DNA of 39,755 bases from JAEUMD01 sp937950105 (GTDB taxonomy: Bacteria; Pseudomonadota; Alphaproteobacteria; Rhizobiales; Hyphomicrobiaceae). Position numbers and translations under genes: made by a program. Location: assembly GCA_036821845.1 (NCBI GenBank), contig DAISIT010000019.1, positions 1-39,755 on the forward strand. The letters run 5' to 3'. The notes beneath the pieces were generated by a model. That model had not been told where the DNA came from and made no database searches. It saw only the letters and a list, made by a program, of their open reading frames with translations. Positions 31,452 through 39,358 of this stretch are shown here, in pieces (positions within the stretch are counted from its first letter, which is position 1; every line of letters starts with the position of its first letter).

Positions 31452-31928
31452 TCAGGCGGAACGCCGGACCTCACGCCCCCGCACGGTCTTCAGCGCCCTG
31501 CCTGCGGGCTTCTTCGGGCGGCGCGCCTTTTGTACCGGCTTGCGCTCGGCCTTCACCATGTCGGCGATCGACGTGGCGTTGAGCACGGCGATGAAGGCGG
31601 CGAAGGCATCGTCGATGAGGTCGAGCTGGTCCTCGCCCGGAGCGCGCTCACCTTCGACGCCGCGCTCGTAGGACAGCTCCTCCATGGCGACGACAACCTC
31701 GCCGACCAGGATGGCCGAGGCCGGCCGCCCGAGCGCCACGCCACCGTAGCGACCGCGGGTCGCCTTCACCAACCCGGCACGCGACAGCAGGTGCACGATC
31801 TTGAAGGCATTCTGCTGGCTGAGTTCGAGGGCTGACGCAAGCTCCGAAACCTTGACCAGTTCGTCGTCGGCCCGGGCGCACGCGACCAGCATGCGGATCG
31901 CGTGGGTGGTTGCCTTGTTCAGCCGCAT
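31452..31928 (-). CDS. Rrf2-family transcriptional regulator, apparently without Fe-S ligands
   Basis: The 158-aa product starts MRLNKATTHAIRMLVACARA and has the Rrf2 winged helix VSELASALELSQQNAFKIVH, then LVKATRGRYGGVALGR. Family members such as IscR and NsrR use three Cys in the loop after the helix-turn-helix for an iron-sulphur cluster. Here that region (VVVAMEELSYERGVEGERAP) has none, and the only Cys (Cys18) is in helix 1, so it may sense something else. The C-terminus is Lys/Arg-rich. An in-frame ATG at 32009 precedes it, but residues before 31928 look non-coding. Two inverted repeats in the 265-bp upstream gap are possible operators. Confidence 0.88.
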   Translation of the reverse strand: MRLNKATTHAIRMLVACARADDELVKVSELASALELSQQNAFKIVHLLSRAGLVKATRGRYGGVALGRPASAILVGEVVVAMEELSYERGVEGERAPGEDQLDLIDDAFAAFIAVLNATSIADMVKAERKPVQKARRPKKPAGRALKTVRGREVRRSA

Positions 31929-31959
31929 GCGGTCTCTCGATTCACCAGCGTATTGCCCG

Positions 31960-31974
31960 GGCTCACCGTGAGCC
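31960..31974. promoter_or_regulatory. Perfect palindrome upstream of the Rrf2 gene
   Basis: GGCTCAC-C-GTGAGCC, 7-bp arms, lies 32-46 nt upstream of the start codon. It is a candidate autoregulatory site or leader hairpin; no experimental basis. Confidence 0.35.
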
Positions 31975-32113
31975 GGTCCTTCCGTATGACGTGCCGAGTG
32001 TCCGGCCACACCGAGGGCCGCGCACCACTGTACGATTTACGCGACCGTCCAACCGGCCACCCGACTGCCCGACGACCCGACGGGATGGCGAAAACGGCAG
32101 CTGCCTGGCTGCT

Positions 32114-32134
32114 ACTGTATCGCAATCGTATAGT
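32114..32134. promoter_or_regulatory. AT-rich imperfect inverted repeat between the Rrf2 and DUF302 genes
   Basis: ACTGTATCGCAATCGTATAG is an imperfect dyad (ACT..A.CG....CG.T..AGT with the next base) in an otherwise GC-rich gap, 186 nt before the Rrf2 gene start. It could mark a promoter/operator. Confidence 0.3.
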
Positions 32135-32193
32135 TTTCGCCAACCCGAGGTCGGTCAGGTATCCGACCGGGCTTGCCGGCGCGCCGGCCGTTG

Positions 32194-32772
32194 TCAGAAG
32201 TCGCCCTTGGCGCCGCGATCGAGGATCGCCTGCATGATCTTCTTGACGCCCACCGCCTCGTCCTTGAGGTCCTTCGGCAGCGGTCTGCCGCCGTGGATCA
32301 TCATGTCCATGTTGAGCGTGTACAGCCACAGCTTGCCGGTCTTGTCCTCGAGCAGAGAAATGCGGCACGGCAGATAGGCCGAGAAGGCGTCGGAATAATC
32401 GATCATCTTGGCGGCAGTGAGCGGGTTGCAATAGAGGTATATTTTCAGCTTGCGCCATTTCTTGCCCTGCATCGCCTCGACCTGATCACCGAGTGGCAGT
32501 TCGCCGACGCCCTTGATGTTCATCTCGTTGGCGACCGATTTGATCGACTGGTCGACCTCCTCGAACGTCAGGCCCTCCTTGACCTTCGACTTCCACACCG
32601 TCGCCTCGGCCGGGTTGCCGCTCGCGACCAGTTGATTGGCCATGTCGCGATAGACGCTCATGGCCTGCGGATCGAAGCCGTCGAGCGCGCGGCTGAAGCT
32701 CATGTAGCCGTAGCCGGCGGCGAGCGTCGCCACCACGCCGATCAGCGCAAACAGATTGCGAAGAAAACCCAT
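32194..32772 (-). CDS. DUF302 domain protein with N-terminal membrane anchor
   Basis: The 192-aa product has an N-terminal hydrophobic segment (LRNLFALIGVVATLAAGYGY) acting as anchor or signal. The C-terminal DUF302 fold has LKIYLYCNPLTAAKMIDYSD, then ALLPCRIS-type PCRISLLEDKTGKLWLYTLN and MDMMIHGGRPLP. Two Cys (YCNP and PCRI) could pair. DUF302 proteins occur beside sulphur-oxidation and redox genes, but no activity is established. ATG 32772 begins the anchor; the frame runs up to 32943 without similarity. Upstream and divergent lies a small membrane protein gene. Confidence 0.85.
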   Translation of the reverse strand: MGFLRNLFALIGVVATLAAGYGYMSFSRALDGFDPQAMSVYRDMANQLVASGNPAEATVWKSKVKEGLTFEEVDQSIKSVANEMNIKGVGELPLGDQVEAMQGKKWRKLKIYLYCNPLTAAKMIDYSDAFSAYLPCRISLLEDKTGKLWLYTLNMDMMIHGGRPLPKDLKDEAVGVKKIMQAILDRGAKGDF

Positions 32773-33051
32773 CGTGCTTTTCCGTCCCTGAGTTGGAGGC
32801 CACATTTCATTGCCGGGCCATTGAGCGGATGATGCTGGGTTCGAAGCGCGTGTGCAAGTCTCGCGTGGTTCAATGCACGGGGCCGAACACCGCCGCCACC
32901 TCGTTCGTGGAATGCCTTGCGCGCTGCCCTGCGCATGGCACAATGGCCTCAGGGAGTGGCGGCAAATTCACGCATCGATGAATTAACCATTGGCCGCGCG
33001 GCAACTCGACGGCACGCTCGGACCGATAAAGCCAAAACCTCGGGAGGACCA

Positions 33052-33405
33052 ATGAAACAGTTCATGATCGAAATGATGACGGCGATGATGCCGTTCATGA
33101 AGCCGCTGATGTGGCTGGGAGTGGCCGCTGGCGTGCTCGGACTGGTGATGCTCATCGCGCACATGGTCATGCGTGCCAACACGGGCGGCTGGGTGCTGCT
33201 CGCCGGGCGCGTCGTGCTCGGGTTCGCCGCTTTCTTCTTCGCCTGCCAGGCGGCGGGCTACCTGCTCGGCGCCGCACCGGGGATCAATTTCGGCGATTTC
33301 AGCAAAATGGAATTCAATATCGTTCCGTTCTGGCAGATCGGCGCCGGATTTCTCGCCGCATCCCTGATCCTTGGCTTCTTCGGCGGACGCACACGCGAAG
33401 CCTGA
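33052..33405 (+). CDS. Small inner-membrane protein of unknown function
   Basis: The 117-aa product starts MKQFMIEMMTAMMPFMKPLM, strikingly Met-rich, after a good CGGGAGGACCA ribosome site. Three hydrophobic helices follow (WLGVAAGVLGLVMLIAHMVM, WVLLAGRVVLGFAAFFFACQ, IGAGFLAASLILGFFGG). The loop GAAPGINFGDFSKMEFNIVP separates the last two. I do not recognise a family. It diverges from the DUF302 gene across 279 bp, so the two may share regulation. The eight Met in the first 20 residues could be a metal-binding or membrane-sensing feature (speculative). Confidence 0.8.
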   Translation: MKQFMIEMMTAMMPFMKPLMWLGVAAGVLGLVMLIAHMVMRANTGGWVLLAGRVVLGFAAFFFACQAAGYLLGAAPGINFGDFSKMEFNIVPFWQIGAGFLAASLILGFFGGRTREA

Positions 33406-33478
33406 CGCGGGAGAATGCGTTTTCCGGCCCTATGCCTCCGGCGGGCGCGCCGGCAATTCGCAACTTCAAGACGTGACA

Positions 33479-33512
33479 AAGGCGCCGCGCGACATCATTC
33501 GCGCGGCGCCTT
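33479..33512. terminator. Bidirectional terminator
   Basis: A perfect 14-bp stem, AAGGCGCCGCGCGA and TCGCGCGGCGCCTT, around a 6-nt loop. TTGTTC follows on the plus strand and TTTGTC on the minus strand. It lies between the convergent membrane-protein and DUF2147-like genes. Confidence 0.9.
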
Positions 33513-33543
33513 GTTCATTCCCCGAAAACAACTTCCAGGCGTC

Positions 33544-33900
33544 TTACTTCACGCGCGTGAACTTGCCCGAAGCGCATGCGCCGGCAGCCGTGCAGCCATC
33601 CATCTTGAAGGCATCGGCGCCTTCGGCAACCATCTTCGCGTTGTAGGTGTCGCCCGTCATCGGGTGAGCGATCTGGCCAACGAACGCGCCGTCCTTGGGC
33701 TCGAGCTTGGACTTCACCATCTCCATGCCGACGTTCTTCGGGCCGGCGGTGACGACGCACGACATGCCGTTGGCGCCGCCTTCCTTGCACTCGATCGTGA
33801 AGCCTTCCCAAGCCCACTTGCCGACCATGGAGTTGGCGTAGGCGGACGTCGAGAGACCGAGCGCTGCCAGACCGACAACAGCGGCGAAGACCTTCTTCAT
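33544..33900 (-). CDS. Small secreted DUF2147-like protein
   Basis: The 118-aa product starts MKKVFAAVVGLAALGLSTSA, a clear signal peptide (cleavage after AYA). The mature part (VGKWAWEGFTIECKEGGANG, GQIAHPMTGDTYNAKM, DAFKMDGCTAAGACASGKFT) follows the pattern of DUF2147 lipocalin-like periplasmic proteins, including the late Cys pair. The earlier ECKEG...MSCVV Cys pair suggests two disulphides. ATG 33900 has GGGAG upstream; an in-frame upstream codon at 33945 is rejected because it would precede the signal peptide. Function unknown. Confidence 0.75.
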   Translation of the reverse strand: MKKVFAAVVGLAALGLSTSAYANSMVGKWAWEGFTIECKEGGANGMSCVVTAGPKNVGMEMVKSKLEPKDGAFVGQIAHPMTGDTYNAKMVAEGADAFKMDGCTAAGACASGKFTRVK

Positions 33901-34382
33901 GACGTAACTCCCTTCAGACCCGAGCGCTCTCGTGGCGCCGGGCAATTGCTTGACGCCTTACCTGCGAGCAAACCGCATCGAGGGAAGGTTTCGCTGGGCA
34001 CTCCCCAGCGCGCAGCTTGGTTAACATATTCCTACATTCGAATGAACGACATTTTCACGTGGTGCGCCCCGAAACTGCTTCGCGCCGCAGCCGACCATTT
34101 GTCATTACGCCGCCGCAACTTTGCGGCGCAAAACACCCGGCGTTACGGGCTGGACGCAGCGTTTGGCAAGTTGCACCGCGAGTTGAAGCCCGACGTTCGA
34201 TTTGTCCTTTGCAGGCGTTGCTGCAGCGCAACGGAAGAGCTGCCGGCCGCACGCGGGATGCGCATACACATTTCGTCGCAGAGCCCTGCCGCCGACACGC
34301 CAAACATGATATTCGTAGTTGCGAATTTATGCATTTGATCGGCGGCCATCCCGACCGCCACTCGTGACCGAAAGGTGCCGCC
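33901..34382. other. Intergenic region between divergent DUF2147-like and lipase-like genes
   Basis: About 480 bp. It contains a small hairpin (CGCTGGG/CCCAGCG, 33992-34009) and a locally AT-rich patch (GGTTAACATATTCCTACATT, about 34019-34038) suited to promoters. I see no gene; the ORFs that cross it lack family features and ribosome sites. Confidence 0.45.
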
Positions 34383-35213
34383 ATGTCTGCCCATCGCCGC
34401 GCCCTGCCCCGGCTGGCCCTCGCCGCAGCCGCTCTCGCATCGCTCGCTACCGCCGCTCGCGCCGATACCCTCGTGCTGGTGCAGGGCTACCTCGGCTCGG
34501 CCGGCAGCTGGCGCGCTTCTGGCATCGTGCCGCTGCTGCATGCCCGCGGCTGGACCGATGCCGGCCATCTCGTGCTCGCCCCCGACGGGCGCGTTCTCGA
34601 ACCCTCGCCGGCTCCGAACGCGCGTGACCGGCTCTACACGCTCGACCTGCCGACCGAGGCGCCGATCCCGGTGCAGGCCGCTTGGCTGTCGCACCAGCTT
34701 CAGCACGTCGCGGCCCGCCACCCGGGCGAGAAAATCGCCGTCGCCGCGCATTCGGCCGGCGGTGTCGTCGCCCGCTTCGCCGCCGTGGTCGACCAGCGCA
34801 CGAAGATCGACACGCTCGTCACCATCGCCAGCCCGCATCTCGGCACCGCCGCGGCCGAGGTCGGCTCCGCAATTGGCAACTCGCCGCTGTCGTGGATCGC
34901 GCCGTTCTTCGGCGCCAACACCATCAACCGCTCGCAGGTGCTCTACCGTGACCTGTGGCGTGAGCGTCCCGATACCCTGCTCGGCTGGCTGAACCGCCAG
35001 CCGCACCCGAGCCTGCGCTACGTCGCCGTGATGCGCTCGAACGATCCACGCGGCCCGCTTGCTGGCGACAACGTCGTCGCCGGCTGGAGCCAGGACATGA
35101 ACGCGGTGCCGGCGCTCGTCGGCCGCGCCGAGCGTATCGTGTCGCCGGGCGATCACGGCCTGAAAACCAGCGACGGCGTGCTGATCGCCGACGTGCTCGC
35201 CGCCGGCCGCTAG
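34383..35213 (+). CDS. Secreted alpha/beta-hydrolase, lipase-like
   Basis: The 276-aa product has a signal peptide (LPRLALAAAALASLATAARA). The first strand and oxyanion region reads DTLVLVQGYLGSAGSWRASG. The nucleophile elbow is VAAHSAGGVVARF (Ser in AHSAG, a variant of GXSXG). A catalytic His is likely in SPGDHGLKTSDG near the C-terminus, with Asp in the preceding strand region. The architecture resembles triacylglycerol lipases and PGAP1-like esterases without a large lid. Periplasmic or secreted; substrate unknown. The ribosome site is AAAGGTG. A T6-ended terminator follows. Confidence 0.85.
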   Translation: MSAHRRALPRLALAAAALASLATAARADTLVLVQGYLGSAGSWRASGIVPLLHARGWTDAGHLVLAPDGRVLEPSPAPNARDRLYTLDLPTEAPIPVQAAWLSHQLQHVAARHPGEKIAVAAHSAGGVVARFAAVVDQRTKIDTLVTIASPHLGTAAAEVGSAIGNSPLSWIAPFFGANTINRSQVLYRDLWRERPDTLLGWLNRQPHPSLRYVAVMRSNDPRGPLAGDNVVAGWSQDMNAVPALVGRAERIVSPGDHGLKTSDGVLIADVLAAGR

Positions 35214-35250
35214 TAAGGCGGCGCACCGCCGGGCGTCCGGATTTCCCCTG

Positions 35251-35286
35251 AAGCGCGATGGCCACGCTCGGTCGTCGCGCTTTTTT
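35251..35286 (+). terminator. Rho-independent terminator
   Basis: AAGCGCGA pairs with TCGCGCTT, ending in a run of six T, 38 nt after the lipase-like gene. Confidence 0.85.
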
Positions 35287-35312
35287 CGTCGTGACGGACA
35301 ATGCGCTGCCGG

Positions 35313-37223
35313 CTACCGCCGCAGGCCGAGCACGCAACTCGCGGCGCCGGGGTCGTTCAACGTCCGCGCTTCGATCATCTTGGCGAGCCGTCTGAGGCCA
35401 CCGCCGGGGTCACCCGCATCGCGGCTGATGGGGTTCGGCAGCGATACCGCCAGCAGCGCCGCTTCCGCGCGCGAGAGTGAGCGCGCCGGCTTGGAAAAAT
35501 GATAGCGCGCGGCACTCTCGATGCCGAACACGCCCGGCCCCCACTCGGCGATGTTGAGGTAGACCTCGAGGATGCGCGCCTTCGACCACATGAGCTCGAT
35601 GGCCAGCGTCAGCGGCAGCTCGAGCGCCTTGCGCACATAGCTTTTCGACGGCCACAGGAACAGGTTCTTGGCGACCTGCATGGTGATGGTGGAGGCGCCG
35701 CGCGGAACACCGTCGCGGGCGCGCTCGATGGCCGCGACGATCTCCCTGGGATCGATGCCCCAGTGGCGGCAGAAGCGGCCGTCCTCGGAGGCGACCACCG
35801 CGCGCACCACCTGCGGCGAGATTTCAGGCAGTGCCACCCAGCGCTGGTCCACCTCGCCACCACCGAGCCGCTGGGACAGCATCAGCATCGACCCCGGCGG
35901 ATCGACGAAGCGGAACAGCGCGATTGCCGCGAGCGTCACCGCGAACCAGAGCGCAAAGCCGATCGCCACGAAGCGCACCGTCTTTCGGGCGAGCGCGCGC
36001 CAGTCGAAGCGCTGGCGTGACGCGGCCGGGGACGGCGGTGCCACGGCTTCGGCATCGCGCGCGGGCATGGCGTGATTTGGCGGCGGCGCGCGAGGCGCTT
36101 CGCCGAAAGTCCCGGCAGGCTCCGCGCGCACTCGACCACCGCCCCCCGACCCAACCGCGGGCGTGGCGGCTTGTCCGCCCGACATCAGGTCGTCGGCGGT
36201 TGGAGTGAGCGGCACGGGCGGGGCGAACAGGGTATCCGCGACTGACGCGCGGGTGGCGGGACCGAGCCACGGCTCGCCGGGCCGGATGTCGGACAGCGAT
36301 ACGCGCGGCGGGTCCGATGACGGCGCCTCGGCCCCACCCTCCGGCAGCGCGAGCCCTCCGGCCGCCGCCGCCTCCTGCGCGTCCGCCGCATCTCCTGTGA
36401 CTGGCACCACGGGCTTCGCGGCGATCGCACCGACATGCGCAGCGGCGGCAATCATGCTGGAGAACCTTTCGCCCTCCGTGGAGGACGGTGGCTCCGGCAT
36501 GTCCGTAGGATCGGTTGGCGCAGGCGCGATCGGCGGCAGCAGCGCCTCGGTCGTCTCACCCGCCGCCGACCCAGGCAGCGACTGCACGCCGGGTTCGGCA
36601 ACGTCGAGACAGATCGCTGCGCGGGTCTCCAGCAGATCGGCAAGTTCGCGCGTCCAGTCCGCCATGGCAGGAGTGCTCGCGACGACCTCCGCGACCGGGA
36701 TCGCGAGAGGCATTCGGGCGTCGTCAACCGGCGCAACGGTCTCCACCGCGATCATCGCTGACGCTTCCGTAACGGCAGGGGCGGGCCCGTCGCAGTCGGC
36801 TGCTGCGTCGTCTAATGCCGTGGGCGGTTCGAGCACGCGCGCGGCAATCGAGAAGGCTGCGGCACGCAACCGGTGCGAGAACTCGTCGGGCGTCACGCCC
36901 GTCGTCCCGGCGTGCGCGACCACGGAAACCGCCACGGGGGCAGGCTCCACGGTCGCGTCATCCACGGCGACCGGCACGGGGGGCGAGGACTCGGAGGCGG
37001 GAGCATCGCCCGATACTGCCGCGCGGGCCGGCGCAACGTCCAACGCGGCGAGCCCGGCGAGGAGCCGCGCCAGCAGGCTATCAGCGACGGTGCTCACGCG
37101 CGGCATTGCCGGGCCAGCGCCGCCCGTCGTAGCCGGCTCAGCGTCCGCGTCCGCATAGGCCTCTGCCCCCGCCACGTCGGCGGCGTTCGGCGGCGGAACC
37201 TGTTTCGGTTCGTCGTCGTGCAT
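35313..37223 (-). CDS. mtgA: Monofunctional peptidoglycan glycosyltransferase MtgA with long disordered N-terminus
   Basis: The 636-aa product carries a complete GT51 domain at its C-terminus. After a single membrane helix (about 416-440) come ASEDGRFCRHWGID (catalytic Glu480), RGASTITMQVAKNLFLW, RKALELPLTLAIELMWSKAR and ILEVYLNIAEWGPGVFGIE. It polymerises lipid II into glycan strands. MtgA proteins are normally about 230-250 aa; here about 410 cytosolic residues rich in Ala, Pro, Glu, Asp and Val precede the helix, with no recognisable domain. There is no upstream fusion boundary and codon use looks the same, so this is a genuine extension rather than an annotation artefact unless an internal start is used. 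It diverges from the prenyl synthase gene. Confidence 0.9.
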   Translation of the reverse strand: MHDDEPKQVPPPNAADVAGAEAYADADAEPATTGGAGPAMPRVSTVADSLLARLLAGLAALDVAPARAAVSGDAPASESSPPVPVAVDDATVEPAPVAVSVVAHAGTTGVTPDEFSHRLRAAAFSIAARVLEPPTALDDAAADCDGPAPAVTEASAMIAVETVAPVDDARMPLAIPVAEVVASTPAMADWTRELADLLETRAAICLDVAEPGVQSLPGSAAGETTEALLPPIAPAPTDPTDMPEPPSSTEGERFSSMIAAAAHVGAIAAKPVVPVTGDAADAQEAAAAGGLALPEGGAEAPSSDPPRVSLSDIRPGEPWLGPATRASVADTLFAPPVPLTPTADDLMSGGQAATPAVGSGGGGRVRAEPAGTFGEAPRAPPPNHAMPARDAEAVAPPSPAASRQRFDWRALARKTVRFVAIGFALWFAVTLAAIALFRFVDPPGSMLMLSQRLGGGEVDQRWVALPEISPQVVRAVVASEDGRFCRHWGIDPREIVAAIERARDGVPRGASTITMQVAKNLFLWPSKSYVRKALELPLTLAIELMWSKARILEVYLNIAEWGPGVFGIESAARYHFSKPARSLSRAEAALLAVSLPNPISRDAGDPGGGLRRLAKMIEARTLNDPGAASCVLGLRR

Positions 37224-37337
37224 GATGCCCTTCGCCGGCCCGGATGCTATACCCGCGCTCGACCCGCCACGTCACCGCGCCCCGTCTGCCGAGCCGCAGT
37301 GTCTCTCTCCCCACAATCCCCTCTTACTAGGGCCTGG

Positions 37338-38243
37338 ATGACTTTCACGCAAAGACTGGAACGATCGGCCGCGCTGGTCGAAGCGCGCCTTGGGCGTCTC
37401 CTCGACGAACTCGCTGGACCAGACACGACCTCGCCGCGCCTCGCCGAGGCCATGCGCCACGCCGTGCTCGCAGGCGGCAAGCGCTTCCGGCCGTTCCTCG
37501 TCATGGAGAGCGCGCGCCTGTTCGGGCTCGATCCCGAGGCCGCCCTCGACACCGCCGCCGCGCTCGAATGCGTGCACTGCTATTCGCTGGCCCACGACGA
37601 CCTGCCGGCCATGGACAACGATCTCGTCCGGCGCGGCCGCCCCACGGTCTGGTGCGCCTTCGACGAATGGACCGCGATCCTGGCCGGAGACGCGCTGCTG
37701 ACGCTGGCGTTCGAGATCGTCGCGCGGCCCGAGGCGCACGCCGACGCGCGCGTGCGGGCCGAGCTGTCGCTGGCTCTGGCCCGGGCTTCCGGCGCGGCCG
37801 GCATGGTCGGCGGGCAGATGTTCGATCTCGAGGCCGAGCGCACCTCTCCCGAGCGGCGGGGCGATGCGGCGCACATCCGCCGTCTGCAGGCGATGAAGAC
37901 GGGCGCGCTGATCCGCTTCGCGTGCCGGTCGGGCGCCATCCTCGCCAGCGCTGCGGAGGCGGACCGCGATCGGGTCGACCGTTTCGGCGACGTGCTCGGC
38001 TTCGCCTTCCAGATCGCCGACGATCTGCTCGACGTCGAAGGCTCGGCGGCGGAGGTCGGCAAGGCCGTCGGCAAGGATGCCGGTGCCGGCAAAGCGACAC
38101 TCGTCTCGATGGCTGGCATCGCGGCGGCACGCGCCAGGCTGGCCGAACTGGAGACGGAGGCTGTCGCCCTGCTCGCGCCCTACGGAGACCGCGCGGAAAC
38201 ACTCACCAGCGCCATGCGCTACGTGATCGACCGGCGCAGCTGA
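37338..38243 (+). CDS. ispA: Polyprenyl (farnesyl/geranylgeranyl) diphosphate synthase
   Basis: The 301-aa cytosolic enzyme condenses isopentenyl diphosphate with allylic diphosphates. It shows GGKRFRP (46-52), the first Asp-rich motif in HDDLPAMDND (87-95), DALLTLAFEIV, GGQMFDLEAER, and the second Asp-rich motif FQIADDLLDVEG. The DDXXXXD form of the first motif and CVHCYSLAHDDLP fit the bacterial FPPS/GGPPS class (IspA/CrtE); the chain length is not certain. ATG 37338 was chosen because conserved residues begin there. With ispG 1.1 kb away it adds a second isoprenoid gene to the window, though not in the same operon. Confidence 0.9.
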   Translation: MTFTQRLERSAALVEARLGRLLDELAGPDTTSPRLAEAMRHAVLAGGKRFRPFLVMESARLFGLDPEAALDTAAALECVHCYSLAHDDLPAMDNDLVRRGRPTVWCAFDEWTAILAGDALLTLAFEIVARPEAHADARVRAELSLALARASGAAGMVGGQMFDLEAERTSPERRGDAAHIRRLQAMKTGALIRFACRSGAILASAAEADRDRVDRFGDVLGFAFQIADDLLDVEGSAAEVGKAVGKDAGAGKATLVSMAGIAAARARLAELETEAVALLAPYGDRAETLTSAMRYVIDRRS

Positions 38244-38269
38244 TTTCCCAGGATCGCCCCAACGAAAAT

Positions 38270-38296
38270 CGCCCGCAGCCACGAGGGCCGCGGGCG
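38270..38296. terminator. Bidirectional terminator
   Basis: CGCCCGC pairs with GCGGGCG. TTCATATTTTC follows on the plus strand and ATTTTCGTT on the minus strand. It lies between the convergent ispA and outer-membrane protein genes. Confidence 0.8.
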
Positions 38297-38358
38297 TTCA
38301 TATTTTCTCGCGCTTCGTTCGTTCACGCATTCTCGCGCCAACGTAAGCGGCCGCGGAA

Positions 38359-39093
38359 CTAGAACCGGTAGTTGATGCCGGCGCGGATGGTGTGGAACGA
38401 GTTGTCGAACGCCGCCGAGATCGGTGCGCCGCCGCCATCGATACCGCTGATGCGGGCGTCGCCGAGATCGACGTAGAGGTATTCCGAACGCAGCGACCAG
38501 TTCGGCGCGAACGCCCACTCGATGCCGCCACCGACGGCGTAACCCGTCAGCGTGTCACCGCCCGCGGCGACCGAGCCATCGGCGCCGACCAGCGCATAGT
38601 CCATATCGGCGAAGGCGACGCCGCCCGTGGCGTAGAGCAGTACGTTGCCGGTCGATACACCGGCGCGGGCGCGGATCGTCGACAGCCAGTTCATCTCGCT
38701 CGCGGCCGCTGCGGTGAACGCGGGAGCGCCGATGATGCCACTGGTCGTACCCTCGACGTTGCCGCCCATCAGGTCGGCTTCGACGCCGAGCACGAAATTG
38801 CCGAACTGCGCGTTGTAGCCGAGCTGCGCGCCGCCGAGCCAGCCTTCCGGATCGATCGCGGCCATGGCGCCACCGGCGGCGCCGCCGGTGACGACGACCG
38901 GATCGGTGCTGCCCCAGGCGTAGCCGCCGTTGAGACCGACATAGAAGCCGCGCCACGTCGGGCGGAGCGGCGCATCGTCATAGACGACCGGCGCCGACTG
39001 CGGGCGATACGGTCCGAGATCGGCTGCACCGGCCGGCACGGTGCCGGCGGCGACGAGCGCGACCAGCGCGCTTGCAGCGAGTGTCTTCGTCAT
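38359..39093 (-). CDS. Omp25/31-like outer membrane beta-barrel protein
   Basis: The 244-aa product has a signal peptide (TKTLAASALVALVAAGTVPAG, then AADLG). An eight-stranded barrel pattern follows: TWRGFYVGLNGGYAWG, WLGGAQLGYNAQFGNFVLGV, WLSTIRARAG, LLYATGGVAFAD and NWSLRSEYLYVDLGD. It ends HTIRAGINYRF with the terminal Phe that targets barrels to the BAM machinery. Brucella Omp25/31 and Rhizobium RopB are family relatives; it stabilises the outer membrane. Convergent with ispA. Confidence 0.92.
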   Translation of the reverse strand: MTKTLAASALVALVAAGTVPAGAADLGPYRPQSAPVVYDDAPLRPTWRGFYVGLNGGYAWGSTDPVVVTGGAAGGAMAAIDPEGWLGGAQLGYNAQFGNFVLGVEADLMGGNVEGTTSGIIGAPAFTAAAASEMNWLSTIRARAGVSTGNVLLYATGGVAFADMDYALVGADGSVAAGGDTLTGYAVGGGIEWAFAPNWSLRSEYLYVDLGDARISGIDGGGAPISAAFDNSFHTIRAGINYRF

Positions 39094-39358
39094 GGTGTGG
39101 AAGTCCCCGTTTCTACGCGAGCCGAACCGGCAACGATCGCATCGATCGACGCACCGGTTTGTCTACGCCGGACAGGCGCCACGACTTCGCGCGACAAACC
39201 CCGTCCGAGTCCAACAAGCTTCGGCATCACCTAGGTACGCCAGCTTGCTTGACGGATATCTAACGCAGCGAATGCGGCGAGGTTCCGGCGAGAAAAGGGC
39301 AGGTATATATGAGGAAACAGAGTGTAACTTCGCGTCCCGAAACGAGCCGATCAGAGCG

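Noticed and set aside
33415..34338. 307-aa plus-strand ORF
   Set aside because: It crosses a strong terminator and is antisense to the DUF2147-like gene.
36163..37158. 331-aa Ala/Ser/Thr-rich plus-strand ORF
   Set aside because: Antisense to the low-complexity part of MtgA; its composition simply mirrors that stretch.
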